From contig DFCS01000023.1 of the NCBI GenBank assembly GCA_002367105.1, forward strand, positions 1 through 64,000: 64,000 nucleotides of DNA, in the 5' to 3' direction. A program made the position numbers and the translations under genes. How positions within the stretch are numbered: position 1 is the first letter of the stretch; the number at the start of each line of letters is the position of its first letter. Shown here piece after piece: positions 26,357 through 35,726 of the stretch. Origin of the DNA: Hungatella sp. UBA3048. Lineage in GTDB: Bacteria > Bacillota > Clostridia > Lachnospirales > Lachnospiraceae. The notes beneath the pieces were generated by a model. The model was not told the DNA's origin. It made no database searches and saw nothing but the letters and a program-made list of their open reading frames with translations.

Positions 26357-27760
26357 TTACATCTGAGCAATCTTGTGGGGATTTAAAATATTATTAGGGT
26401 CAAACACCTTTTTAATTCCGTTCATCAGAATTAGATTCACCTCCGGGAGAGATTCCCTAAGGTAAGGCTTCTTTGCATAGCCAATGCCATGTTCACCGGA
26501 AACCTGACCTCCCAGCTTCCTGGCCTTTTCATAAACTTTCTCCATCGCTTTGCTCATACGCTTTTCCCATTCCTCGTCGCTTAAATCATCTTTCAGCATA
26601 TAGGCATGGAGGTTCCCGTCTCCCGCATGTCCGAAGCTCTTAATCCTTAACTCGCACTCTTTTTGCAGGCTATGCAGATAGGTGACCATTTCATTGACTG
26701 AGCTTCTTGGAACGACCATATCGACCTCATCCATGTAGGTAGTAGAGCCTTTGATGGCTTCCAGGAATGCTCCCCTGGCCTTCCAGATGGAATCTTCTCT
26801 CTCCTCCGTATCAGAGATCAGAACATCTAAGGCACCCTGTTCCAGACAGAGCTTTGCAACACTGTCATATGCCTTTTCAATTTCTTCTGCCGAATTTCCG
26901 TCAAATTTCAAAAGCAGATAAGCGTCTGACTGCTTATCCGGAAATGCCTTTCCTAAATACTGCTCTGCATCAATAATAACTTCCCGCTGCATGAATTCAA
27001 TGGCTGTGGGAATGGTCTTTGATTTGACAATTAAAGGAACCGTATTGATTGCATGATCCAGGGTAGGGAACGGAATCAGCAGGCTGATCACCGTCTTGGG
27101 GCGGGGAATCAGCTTTAACGTGGCCTTTGTAATAAAGCCAAGAGTTCCCTCAGATCCAATCATTAAATCCTTAAGGGCATACCCGGAGCTGTTTTTTACG
27201 ACCTTACCTCCGAATTCCGTAATCTCTCCATTTGGAAGGACAACTTCCAGACCCCTTACATAGTCACGCGTCACTCCATATTTCACGGCGCGCATGCCTC
27301 CTGCATTGGTACTGATGTTACCCCCGATGGTAGCCGATTTTTCGCCGGGATCCGGCGGGTAGAACAGATCGTGATCTTCCACATAAGCAGAAAGTTCCAT
27401 CAGCAGGACGCCTGGCTCCACCGTAATTGTCAGATTATCCTCATCAAGTTCAAGTACATGATTCATCAGCGTGGTATCTATCATGATTCCGTGTTCCATG
27501 GCTACGGATGACCCTACCAGGCCGGTACCGGCACCTCTTGGAGTCACGGGGATGACATTTTCATAGGCATACTTCATGATTTCAGATATCTCTTCTGCTG
27601 ATTTTGCTTTCACTACAATGTCAGGATAGCTGCTGGTACCGCTTAATTCATCATGACTGTACTCCTCATTAATAAAATCACCGATCAGAATACGCTCCTC
27701 GTCCAGAATGATGCTTTTTATGTAAGCAATATCATCTTTATCCAGTTTTTTATATCCCAT
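26357..27760 (-). CDS. glcD: FAD-linked 2-hydroxyacid (lactate) dehydrogenase, GlcD/LctD type
   Basis: 467 residues. FAD_binding_4 domain (PRGAGTGLVGSSVA; PPDPGEKSATIGGNISTNAGG) and FAD-oxidase C-terminal domain with GHAGDGNLHAYM and SGEHGIGYAKK. The order etfB-etfA-dehydrogenase matches lctBCD of acetogens, where lactate oxidation by NAD+ is driven by simultaneous ferredoxin oxidation. So the likely role is oxidation of lactate or another D-2-hydroxyacid, electrons leaving through EtfAB. The upstream etfA is frameshifted, so the complex may be non-functional. Good AAGGAG start site. Confidence 0.85.
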   Translation of the reverse strand: MGYKKLDKDDIAYIKSIILDEERILIGDFINEEYSHDELSGTSSYPDIVVKAKSAEEISEIMKYAYENVIPVTPRGAGTGLVGSSVAMEHGIMIDTTLMNHVLELDEDNLTITVEPGVLLMELSAYVEDHDLFYPPDPGEKSATIGGNISTNAGGMRAVKYGVTRDYVRGLEVVLPNGEITEFGGKVVKNSSGYALKDLMIGSEGTLGFITKATLKLIPRPKTVISLLIPFPTLDHAINTVPLIVKSKTIPTAIEFMQREVIIDAEQYLGKAFPDKQSDAYLLLKFDGNSAEEIEKAYDSVAKLCLEQGALDVLISDTEEREDSIWKARGAFLEAIKGSTTYMDEVDMVVPRSSVNEMVTYLHSLQKECELRIKSFGHAGDGNLHAYMLKDDLSDEEWEKRMSKAMEKVYEKARKLGGQVSGEHGIGYAKKPYLRESLPEVNLILMNGIKKVFDPNNILNPHKIAQM

Positions 27761-27762
27761 GA

Positions 27763-28951
27763 TTATACTCCTTTCTTCTCTTTTATCCTTGCAATCAGTT
27801 TAGGGAGAATTTCATAGAGATCGCCTACCAGGCAATAATGAGCTGATTTGAAGATCGGCGCCTTGGGGTCGTTGTTGATTGCAAAAATGGTATCTGAATG
27901 GTTCATGCCGGCCACAAACTGAACGGCACCGGAAACTCCACAGGTGATGATTAACTTCGGCCTGACAGTTCGTCCGCTTAAGCCAATCTGATATTTTGCA
28001 TCCAGCCAGCCTGATTCTGCCATTGGTCTGGTACATGCCACCTGACCTCCCATAAGATCTGCCAGCTCCCGCAGCATGCTTAAATCCTCTTCTTTTTTCA
28101 CTCCTCTTCCGGCAACCACCAGAACTTCAGAATTCTCAATGAAGGTCTCCTTCTCCTTTGGCAGAATATCAATGACCTCCATATGACAGACAAGCTTTCC
28201 CTCATCGATTTCACAATTCACAATTTCTCCCGATTTTACTTCCGAGCGTGCAGGGGCATTCATGATTTTATACCGGACGGTAGCGATCTGGGGACGATGG
28301 TTCGGGGTCTTGAGCCATAATGTTACCGCCAAAAGCTGGCCGGATCTGGGATAAATCCGTATTTTTATTCATTTCCAGAATGGTACAGTCCGCAGTCAGG
28401 CCGGTTTTCATTCTGGCAGCCACTCTTGGCGCAAGCTGACGTCCTACGGTGGTTGCTCCTACCAAAATGGAAGAGGGTCTGACTTTTTTGATAAAATCTT
28501 CAAAGACGGCTGTATAGGGCTCTATTTTAAAACGGGCCAGCTCCTCCTTATCATAGAGGAAGACTTTATCAGCTCCGTAATGAAGGATTTCTTCACTTTT
28601 TTTACGGATATCCTTTCCCATGAACAGAACATATACTTCCTGTCCGGTAACTGCCGCCATCTCCTTTGCCTTTCCAATCAGTTCATAGGTGACCGGATGA
28701 ACGGCGCCGTCTACATGGTCTGCATAAACAGCAATTCCCTTCCATTCGTCTTTGTTGATCTCAGTTTTTTTCACGTCCTCCACATACTCTACGGCGCCCT
28801 CAGGACCCTTTTTTACGCAAAGGCGGCACATCTTGCAGGCAGCATTTACGATAACTTTTCCTTCCTGCTCCTCCAGCGCTCCAAAGGGACAGATTTTTAT
28901 CAATTCCTGTTGATCAGAAATTCTCTCCTGATGTATGATTAACCTTGCCAT
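27763..28951 (-). pseudogene. etfA: Electron-transfer flavoprotein alpha subunit with ferredoxin-like N-terminus, frameshifted
   Basis: Two overlapping frames together encode one EtfA. Frame one (28951 to about 28310) carries a Cys-rich start (CKMCRLCVKKGPEGAVEYV), the EtfA domain and QIRPAFGGNIMAQ, then is out of frame. Frame two (about 28315 to 27763) continues TPNHRPQIATVRYKIM and the FAD-binding half (GLSGRTVRPKLIITCGVSG, FAINNDPKAPIF). Compared with the intact paralogue (GGNLMATIVCPNHRPQ) about five bases are missing at 28312-28320. No slippery heptamer is seen, so a disabling deletion or a sequence error is more likely than programmed shifting. The Fe-S motifs are also less complete than in the 33706 copy. 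Confidence 0.82.
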
Positions 28952-28962
28952 TGCTCCACCTC

Positions 28963-29751
28963 CTAAACAAATTTCAGCTCTTCCATCTTATCATACAGCT
29001 TTTTCGCAAGTACCTCTCCTGACTCATCCCAAACTTCCTTTTTATCGTTTGTTTCCGGAGGGAATATCTTCTGTACCTGAGTGGGTGAACCGTTAAGACC
29101 GTAATTCATTTCGTCCTTATCCTTCATATCATCAAGGGTAAGAACCTGAATCTTTCTGTCCTTTGTCTTTAATTTCTTTACATATGACGGGAGTCTTGGC
29201 TGAAAGATATCTTTATCCACTGCTAAAAGGCATGGAAATTTCACTTTAGCTACCTCGACCTCATCGGGAAGATCCATATCTACCGTAATTCCATCTTCTT
29301 CTAGCTTCCGAATTCTCACGATATTGGATACGCTTGGAAGGTTTAACCATTCTGCTATTTCAGGGCCTACCTGCGCGGTATCCCCGTCTGTGGTCTGCTT
29401 GCCGCAGAGAATTAAATCATACTCTCCCATTTCCTTTATTCCTTGTGCCAGGGTATAGCTGGTCGCAAGGACATCGGCTCCTCCAAAACGTCTGTCTGAC
29501 AAAAGCGTTCCATGGTCTGCCCCCATGGAAAATGCTTCTTTAATGACCTGCATGGCCTGGGGAGGTCCCATGGAAATAACGTCAACAAGGCCTCCCGTCT
29601 TCTCTTTGATCCGGAGCGCAGTTTCTATAGCATACAAGTCATAGGGATTCATCTTTGAAGCTGCTCCGTCTCTTTTTAGCACACCTGTAACAGGATCCAC
29701 CTCGACTTTATTACTGTCAGGTACCTGCTTGATGCAAACAAGGATCTTCAT
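28963..29751 (-). CDS. etfB: Electron-transfer flavoprotein beta subunit
   Basis: 262 residues from ATG 29751 (GGAAG site), beginning MKILVCIKQVPDSNKVEVDP. Shows the EtfB AMP/FAD-binding region (AFSMGADHGTLLSDR, DLILCGKQTTDGDTAQVGPE). First gene of the operon with etfA and the FAD dehydrogenase. In confurcating lactate dehydrogenases EtfB holds the bifurcating FAD. Intact here although its partner is frameshifted. Confidence 0.93.
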   Translation of the reverse strand: MKILVCIKQVPDSNKVEVDPVTGVLKRDGAASKMNPYDLYAIETALRIKEKTGGLVDVISMGPPQAMQVIKEAFSMGADHGTLLSDRRFGGADVLATSYTLAQGIKEMGEYDLILCGKQTTDGDTAQVGPEIAEWLNLPSVSNIVRIRKLEEDGITVDMDLPDEVEVAKVKFPCLLAVDKDIFQPRLPSYVKKLKTKDRKIQVLTLDDMKDKDEMNYGLNGSPTQVQKIFPPETNDKKEVWDESGEVLAKKLYDKMEELKFV

Positions 29752-30052
29752 TCTTTTTCTTCCTTTCTTAATAAACCCTACTTCCAAAATACGTGATACA
29801 GCCGGCAATTATAATGAAAGCAGCGCTGAATTTCACTGTTTGATTTAATAACTTGCAAACAGCCAGACCGGACTGATTAATCTGCCATATATTATACCTT
29901 ATTTTCCGTCTTTTGTAAAAAAAAGACATTCCATTCTATGAAACAAATAATCAATTTTCACATAGAACGATATGCTTGTTTTGATATCAACCCTATCTTT
30001 ATTAATTATTCATTCTGATTCATACGTATGTCGTAATAAAAATTGGATTTTC
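29752..30052. other. AT-rich intergenic region
   Basis: Between divergent etfB and GNAT genes. No coding frame or conserved RNA recognised; it must contain the promoter of the etfB operon, which I could not place confidently. Confidence 0.4.
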
Positions 30053-30081
30053 TTGACAACCCAACCCACTTATGCTATACT
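30053..30081 (+). promoter_or_regulatory. Sigma-A-type promoter of the GNAT gene
   Basis: TTGACA (30053-30058) and TATACT (30076-30081) with a 17-base spacer, about 30 bases before the start codon: a near-consensus promoter. Confidence 0.8.
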
Positions 30082-30116
30082 TTTACTCCAAATTTTAATT
30101 TCAACAGGAGGAAAAC

Positions 30117-30662
30117 ATGTCAAAAGTTTATGAAACAAGGCGGCTTTTACTAAGAACACCAGAACTGTCATTTGCCCCCATGGTCGCGGAATATTATCTT
30201 AGAAACCGGGATTTTTTAGCGGAATGGGAACCGGTCAGAGTCGAAGAATATTACACCCCTGAATATCAGAAAAAGCAACTGGAAAACCAAATCAAAGATA
30301 GCAATGCTTTAAAGCTGTGGATCTCCAAAAAAGGGGAAGAAGACAAAGTAATCGGCGCCCTGGCATTTAACAATATTGTAAAAGGAGTGTTCCTCTCCTG
30401 CTTTCTTGGCTATAACCTGGATAAAGATGAAATAAACATGGGCTATATGACAGAAGCTGTGAAAAAAGGAATTGAAATCATGTTTCAAGACTACGGTCTT
30501 CACCGGATCGAAGCCAGTATTATGCCCCGTAATTTAAGGTCCCTGAAAGTGACAAAAAAACTTGGCTTTCAGGAAGAGGGACTTTCCCCCCAGTACTTAA
30601 AAATCAATGGGAAATGGGAAGATCACATTCATATGGTATTATTAAACCAGGAAATTATTTAA
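30117..30662 (+). CDS. GNAT N-acetyltransferase (RimJ/RimL type)
   Basis: 181 residues with the Acetyltransf_3 fold: N-terminal VYETRRLLLRTPEL, acetyl-CoA region INMGYMTEAVKKGIEIMF, and the RimJ-like motif HRIEASIMPRNLRSLKVTKKLGFQEEG (given as HRIEASIMPRN and KKLGFQEEG). Such enzymes acetylate protein N-termini or small molecules. AGGAGGAAAAC precedes the ATG. Monocistronic with its own strong promoter. Confidence 0.88.
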   Translation: MSKVYETRRLLLRTPELSFAPMVAEYYLRNRDFLAEWEPVRVEEYYTPEYQKKQLENQIKDSNALKLWISKKGEEDKVIGALAFNNIVKGVFLSCFLGYNLDKDEINMGYMTEAVKKGIEIMFQDYGLHRIEASIMPRNLRSLKVTKKLGFQEEGLSPQYLKINGKWEDHIHMVLLNQEII

Positions 30663-30679
30663 TAAGGACTGAAAGCTTT

Positions 30680-30838
30680 TTACCCGAAAGGCTCAATGAC
30701 CAGATATTGAGAAAAGCCCAGAAAAACATCGCCTGGCGCTTCCTTAACGGTAAGAACCTTTTCATATGATACAGTTCCGCATTTATCTGTATATCCTTCA
30801 ATCGTATTTACTGTGACCGCTGCATTTATCGTTACCAT
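30680..30838 (-). CDS. Possible 52-residue hypothetical protein
   Basis: Minus-strand frame beginning MVTINAAVTVNTIEGYTD and ending SQYLVIEPFG. Its composition looks protein-like, but it has no ribosome-binding site and no recognised homologue, so it may be a gene fragment or chance. It lies between the GNAT gene and the divergent MATE promoter. Confidence 0.25.
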   Translation of the reverse strand: MVTINAAVTVNTIEGYTDKCGTVSYEKVLTVKEAPGDVFLGFSQYLVIEPFG

Positions 30839-30851
30839 AGCAAAAGTTTAC

Positions 30852-30880
30852 TTGACTTTCTTTTTCTCCAAGTGTATATT
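30852..30880 (+). promoter_or_regulatory. Sigma-A-type promoter of the MATE gene
   Basis: TTGACT (30852-30857) and TATATT (30875-30880) separated by 17 bases, about 60 bases before the start codon. Confidence 0.7.
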
Positions 30881-30942
30881 TAAAAGTTGTACGGTATTGA
30901 CCGAAAACTCTACCGCAAATCTACTAGTCAGGTGAATCGACC

Positions 30943-32304
30943 ATGCAATCAAATTTTTTAAAACAAAGCAACGAGCAGCGGAGGGATTTAATTCTTAACG
31001 GCTCTGTTTCCGCGACCATATTATTTCTTTCCGTCCCCACTCTCATGATGGGACTTATCCAATCCGCCATACCGGTCATAGACGGTCTGTTTCTCAACAA
31101 TCTCGTAGGAACCCAGGCGGCAAGCGCTGTTACATACTGCACCCCCATTGTAAATATGATCTCTGCCCTGGCTCAGGGAGTGAGTGTGGCTGGAATGGCC
31201 ATTATCGGGCAGTCTAATGGAAACGGCAACTTTAAACATAGCCGGAAAATTTCCACTCAAATCATCGTTTTTACCTTTTTGCTGGGTTTTCTCCTGGCAC
31301 CATTGCTGATTGCCCTTGCATTTCCCATATCCGCCCATGTAAATGATGAAATTTCTCACGATGTCTTTGTCTATCTTGCATTAAGCGCCTGTGTGACGCC
31401 TTTTTCCTTCATGGAATCTATTTATAATTCCATAAAGAATGCCAATGGCAAGCCGGAGGATACTTTTGTCCGAATGGTGATCATGCTGATTTTAAAAATT
31501 ATTTTCAGTGCCCTCTTTATTGTTGTTTTCCACTGGGGTCTTGTTGGTTCCGTCATGGCATCCCTGGCATCTAACTTTTTAATTACCGGATGGATGTACT
31601 ATGAATTATTTTTAAAGAAAACAGGAGAGCGCTTTGTCCTGAAAGGCTTCCGGTTTGACTGGACCATCATCAACACCCTTTTGCGCATAGGCTTTCCTGC
31701 CATGCTTTCCAGCCTGATGCTAAACCTGGGATTCTTCCTCATCAACAATGAAGTGGAAAAATACGGGGCTGTTGTTTTAAACGGGCAGGGAATTGCCAAT
31801 AACATTACTTCAATATGCTTCATACTGCCTTCATCCTTCGGTTCCGCCGTCACTACCATGGTCAGCATGAACGTGGGAGCAAACCAGCCGGAAAAGGCAA
31901 AAAAGGCCTGTTTGGTGGGCTGTGTCATTAGTGCAATCACTGCTGCCCTATTGATCGCCCTGGTCGTTCCTCTGTCTTCTAAACTTACGGTGTTATTTAC
32001 CAGGGACGCCTCTGTTCTGGCCGTGGCGAACCAGGCGCTTCATATTTATACCTATTCCGTGATCGGATTTGGCATCTGTATGGTCCAGCAGGGGGCTTTT
32101 ATCGGACTGGGAAAGACCCGGATCACTCTCTTCATCAGCTTGCTGCGGGTATGGCTCCTTCGGTACATATTTATATTGGCAACGGAGCAATTTCTAAGCT
32201 TTTATTCCGTATTCTGGGGCAATCTGTTCTCCAATTACATGGCCGCCATTATTACTACCATCCTGATTTTCAGGGTTAAATGGGTTTCCGACATAAACTA
32301 CTGA
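30943..32304 (+). CDS. MATE-family multidrug/cation exporter
   Basis: 453 residues, twelve predicted membrane helices in two MatE halves (about 25-190 and 240-410). N-terminal LPTLMMGLIQSAIPVIDGLF-like sequence (VPTLMMGLIQSAIPVIDGLF) and GIANNITSICFILPSSFGSA in the second half are typical. MATE proteins export organic cations or drugs using Na+ or H+ gradients; the substrate is not predictable. Own promoter and terminator, no linked regulator. Confidence 0.92.
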   Translation: MQSNFLKQSNEQRRDLILNGSVSATILFLSVPTLMMGLIQSAIPVIDGLFLNNLVGTQAASAVTYCTPIVNMISALAQGVSVAGMAIIGQSNGNGNFKHSRKISTQIIVFTFLLGFLLAPLLIALAFPISAHVNDEISHDVFVYLALSACVTPFSFMESIYNSIKNANGKPEDTFVRMVIMLILKIIFSALFIVVFHWGLVGSVMASLASNFLITGWMYYELFLKKTGERFVLKGFRFDWTIINTLLRIGFPAMLSSLMLNLGFFLINNEVEKYGAVVLNGQGIANNITSICFILPSSFGSAVTTMVSMNVGANQPEKAKKACLVGCVISAITAALLIALVVPLSSKLTVLFTRDASVLAVANQALHIYTYSVIGFGICMVQQGAFIGLGKTRITLFISLLRVWLLRYIFILATEQFLSFYSVFWGNLFSNYMAAIITTILIFRVKWVSDINY

Positions 32305-32361
32305 TAAAATAGAATATACAAACCCACAGCAAAAAGCTGTACGACATACTCATAGAGCTTT

Positions 32362-32402
32362 ATAAAAGCAGAAAAGGCGCAACACCCCTTTTCTGCTTTT
32401 AT
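32362..32402. terminator. Bidirectional terminator between MATE and CoA-transferase genes
   Basis: A perfect 16-bp stem (32362-32377 with 32387-32402) and 9-base loop with A-run on one side and T-run on the other; it can serve both convergent genes. Confidence 0.85.
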
Positions 32403-32446
32403 TTATTCTAAGACGGATTAAATTTTCTTTATATCCTAAGGCAAAT

Positions 32447-33691
32447 TTAGTTTTTCCGTTCATCCTTCCATACATAAAGGATTCCCTTCTCCTGAAACTC
32501 CTTGATCTCCTCTTTGCTGTACCCCAGATTTTCCAGGATCTCCGGTCCCTGCTCTCCGATCAGAGGACCGCCATTGTACTCCGGAACACCCATCTCCTGG
32601 AATTTAACCGGCGGCCTTACCAGTGTGCGCACATTTCCATTGCCGTACTGCATTTTATAGAAGCAATCATTGGCCCACGCCTGCTCATCTTCCAGAATCT
32701 CTTCCCAGGACTGGGCAACGCTGAAAGCAATGTCGTGTTCTTTTAAAACCGGTACCCATTCCTTGGCTGTTTTCTTTTCCATTGCTTCCATGCAGATATC
32801 ATAGACCTCCGTGCCCAAGCCTTTGGTCTGAAGGTTCTGGATTGGGAAATAATTCTCATTTTCCATTAAATCATCTCTTCCCAGAGCTTTCATGAACTGC
32901 TTATAGTAGGTGTTATAATCAGGCATACAGGTCTGAATGAATCTGTCATCCTTAGTTCTCCATGCCGCATTAAAGGGGTTGGCACTCTCCCTGATGTTAA
33001 TGGGGTATTCCCTTGCCGGGCCGTCATAATTGGCTGCCTGGATCATCATTCCCATGTTATAGACAGCCGTTTCAAACAGACTGGTCTCTACTTTCTCTCC
33101 CTGTCCGGTTTCTTTTGCATGGTATAAAGCCGCAAGGATCCCTGCCGCAAGGTTCATGGCCACGTTATGATCCCCAACCCCTGGAACCACATTCATTGGA
33201 ACCGTTCCTCTCTGACGAAGGGAATGAAGATAACCGCCCCTTGCAAAGAATGCTGTGAAATCAAATCCCGGAAGGTCTTTATCCGGGCCGTATTCTCCAT
33301 ATCCGGTTACCATGGCATAAACCAGCTTGGGATATTTCACCTTTAATGTTTCATAATCAAGCCCCGCACGTTCAAGAGCCTGGACTCTCCAGTTGGTGAT
33401 CAGCACATCCGCATTCTCCAGTAGCTTAAAAAATGCCTCTTTGCCCTCTGGTGCCTTCATATTAAGAGAAATGCAGCGCTTGTTTCCATTTTCCAAGTCC
33501 CAGGTCGTATTTTCATACATATCCAAAGGCCTTCCTTCAGAAGGAGCCGTATGTCTTAACGGATCTCCCTTGGCAGATTCAATTTTAATGACATCTGCTC
33601 CGCAGTCAGCAAGAAAACGTCCTGCTCCTGCAGCCGCGATAAAGGTTGCCAGTTCCACTACTTTGATTCCTTCTAACAGTTTCTTTCCCAT
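32447..33691 (-). CDS. CaiB/BaiF (class III) CoA-transferase, HadA/FldA-like
   Basis: 414 residues. N-terminal LLEGIKVVELATFIAAAGAG and ADCGADVIKIE are the class III CoA-transferase signature; the likely catalytic Asp is in PGFDFTAFFARGGY (about 144). In Stickland clusters this enzyme moves CoA between the 2-hydroxyacid and its 2-enoyl or saturated acid product. Last gene of the cluster that begins at hadI. Whether the acid is 2-hydroxyisocaproate, phenyllactate or another cannot be read from the sequence. AAAGGAGG start site. Confidence 0.9.
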   Translation of the reverse strand: MGKKLLEGIKVVELATFIAAAGAGRFLADCGADVIKIESAKGDPLRHTAPSEGRPLDMYENTTWDLENGNKRCISLNMKAPEGKEAFFKLLENADVLITNWRVQALERAGLDYETLKVKYPKLVYAMVTGYGEYGPDKDLPGFDFTAFFARGGYLHSLRQRGTVPMNVVPGVGDHNVAMNLAAGILAALYHAKETGQGEKVETSLFETAVYNMGMMIQAANYDGPAREYPINIRESANPFNAAWRTKDDRFIQTCMPDYNTYYKQFMKALGRDDLMENENYFPIQNLQTKGLGTEVYDICMEAMEKKTAKEWVPVLKEHDIAFSVAQSWEEILEDEQAWANDCFYKMQYGNGNVRTLVRPPVKFQEMGVPEYNGGPLIGEQGPEILENLGYSKEEIKEFQEKGILYVWKDERKN

Positions 33692-33705
33692 ATTAATTCC
33701 CTCCT

Positions 33706-34887
33706 TTATTTGTCCAGTGCTTCTATAAGCGCAGGGATCACCTGATTATAATCCCCTACGATGCCGTAATCGGCCACTTCAAAGATAGGAGCTGCCGGGT
33801 TTTTATTGATCGCGATGATCTGCTCTGAGTTCTGCATACCTGCCACATGCTGAATGGCCCCGGAAATGCCGCAGGCAAAATACAGTTTAGGACGTACCGT
33901 GGTTCCGGTCTGTCCCACCTGATGGGAATGGTCGATCCAGCCTGCGTCAACGGCTGCGCGGCTTGCTGCAACCACTCCGCCCAATTTATCCGCCAATTTT
34001 TTTAATAGTTCAAAACCTTCGGCTCCGCCAAGACCCATACCGCCGGATACAATGATTTCCGCATCCGTTAAGGATACCGCCTCTCCTGCCTGCTTTACCA
34101 CTTCAAGGATGCGGGTTCTTATATCGTCTTTTTCAAAACTTACAGAAAGAGGAATGATCTCTCCCTTACGGCCTTCCTGCCTTTCGGCTTTTTCCATAAC
34201 TCCCGGACGTACCGTGGACATCTGAGGCCTGTGGTTTGGACAAACGATGGTTGCCATCAAATTTCCGCCAAAGGCAGGACGGGTCTGCTTGATCTTCTTA
34301 TCCACCTCATCAATTTCCAGCTTGGTGCAGTCGGCAGTCAGCCCCGTATTGCAGCGGACGGCCAGACAGGGACCTAAGTCACGACCGATGTGGGTGGCTC
34401 CCAAAAGGACGATTTCAGGCTTATAAGATTTGATCGCGTCGTGAATCACAGCCGTATAAGCGTCGGTGCGGTAGGATTCCAGTTCCTTGTGATCCGCTAG
34501 ATAAACTTTATCTGCTCCATATTCAAACAGTTCATCCGCAAGTCCTTCCACATGGTTACCGCATAATACAGAACAAAGGCTGCATCCAATCTCATCCGCC
34601 AGTTTCCGACCTTCACCAAGAAGTTCCTTTACGACCGGCATGAGTGCCCCTTCTCTTTGTTCTGCAAATACCCATACATCCCGGTACTCCGATAAATCAA
34701 CCGTATCCTTTGGCTCTTCTGACTTTTCTATAGCATCAAACGGACACTTTTCTACACAAACACCGCAGCCGGTACAGGCAGTACCGATGACGGCCAGTTT
34801 ATTTTCCATTGTAATTGCTTCAAACGGGCAATTCTTTACGCAGATCGTACAGCCCCTGCATTTTTCTTTTATTACATTTACAGCCAT
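33706..34887 (-). CDS. etfA: Electron-transfer flavoprotein alpha subunit with N-terminal 2[4Fe-4S] ferredoxin domain
   Basis: 393 residues. Two intact cluster motifs CRGCTICVKNCPFEA and CTGCGVCVEKCPFDA (residues about 10-55) precede the EtfA nucleotide domain and the FAD domain (GQTGTTVRPKLYFACGISG, IAINKNPAAPIF). The Fe-S extension is as in EtfA of clostridial bifurcating and Stickland complexes. Works with EtfB and acyl-CoA dehydrogenase next door, moving electrons between NADH, enoyl-CoA and ferredoxin. Intact paralogue of the frameshifted gene at 27763-28951. Confidence 0.93.
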   Translation of the reverse strand: MAVNVIKEKCRGCTICVKNCPFEAITMENKLAVIGTACTGCGVCVEKCPFDAIEKSEEPKDTVDLSEYRDVWVFAEQREGALMPVVKELLGEGRKLADEIGCSLCSVLCGNHVEGLADELFEYGADKVYLADHKELESYRTDAYTAVIHDAIKSYKPEIVLLGATHIGRDLGPCLAVRCNTGLTADCTKLEIDEVDKKIKQTRPAFGGNLMATIVCPNHRPQMSTVRPGVMEKAERQEGRKGEIIPLSVSFEKDDIRTRILEVVKQAGEAVSLTDAEIIVSGGMGLGGAEGFELLKKLADKLGGVVAASRAAVDAGWIDHSHQVGQTGTTVRPKLYFACGISGAIQHVAGMQNSEQIIAINKNPAAPIFEVADYGIVGDYNQVIPALIEALDK

Positions 34888-34913
34888 ATGAACCTTCCTC
34901 CTTTTCCTGGGTC

Positions 34914-35699
34914 TTAAAGATAATGCTTTTCTTTTAGTTTCTCTGTCAGCAGTTCTGTCATTTCGGTCACTGTTCCGTTAAGCATCTCCCCTTTTCCCTT
35001 GGGAGCAGGAGTAAAGGAACGGAAAACCTGGGTGGGGGAAGCATTTAAACCGCAGTCTTTGGGATCCAGTACCACATCCTCATGATTCCATACGGTGACT
35101 TTTTTTGCATATGCATCCATGATGCCTCCTATGCTCATGTAACGGGGCTCATTCAGCTCCTTTACCGCAGTAAGAAGGCAGGGCATCTGAACTTCCAGAA
35201 TTTCATATCCATTTTCCATCTGCCTTTGTACGATTACCTTTTCTTCGCAAAGCTTTACATCCTGAACATAGGTCACAACCGGGATGCCGAGTCTCCAGGC
35301 TACCTGGGGGCCTACCTGGGCCGTATCTCCGTCAATGGCCTGCCGACCTGCGAAAATAATGTCATAATCTCCGATTTTCTGAATGCCGGCAGCTATTGTG
35401 GTGGAGGTAGCACAGGTATCAGCCCCGCCAAATGCCCTGTCGCTGAGCAGATACGCCTCATCCGCTCCCATCGCCAGGCATTCTCTTAACATATCATCAG
35501 CCTGTGGCGGTCCCATGGTAATGACGGAAACCGTTGTTCCAGGCTTTTCATCTTTTATTTTCAACGCCTCTTCCAGGGCATTTGCATCATCAGGGTTTAA
35601 AATGCTTGGAACTCCGTCACGGATCAATGTACCCTTTACCGGATCGATCTTTACTTCATTGGTATCCGGCACCTGTTTTACACAAACCAAAATTTTCAT
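34914..35699 (-). CDS. etfB: Electron-transfer flavoprotein beta subunit
   Basis: 261 residues, beginning MKILVCVKQVPDTNEVKIDP, with CLAMGADEAYLLSDRAFGGA and DIIFAGRQAIDGDTAQVGPQ typical of EtfB. It is closely similar to the EtfB at 28963-29751, indicating duplication of an etfBA pair. Sits between acyl-CoA dehydrogenase and etfA. Confidence 0.94.
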   Translation of the reverse strand: MKILVCVKQVPDTNEVKIDPVKGTLIRDGVPSILNPDDANALEEALKIKDEKPGTTVSVITMGPPQADDMLRECLAMGADEAYLLSDRAFGGADTCATSTTIAAGIQKIGDYDIIFAGRQAIDGDTAQVGPQVAWRLGIPVVTYVQDVKLCEEKVIVQRQMENGYEILEVQMPCLLTAVKELNEPRYMSIGGIMDAYAKKVTVWNHEDVVLDPKDCGLNASPTQVFRSFTPAPKGKGEMLNGTVTEMTELLTEKLKEKHYL

Positions 35700-35726
35700 C
35701 GTATCATTACTCCTTCCGTGTAGTCG

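Noticed and set aside
28300..28325. Programmed ribosomal frameshifting in etfA.
   Set aside because: No slippery heptamer or downstream pseudoknot is visible, and the site is about five bases shorter than the conserved sequence.
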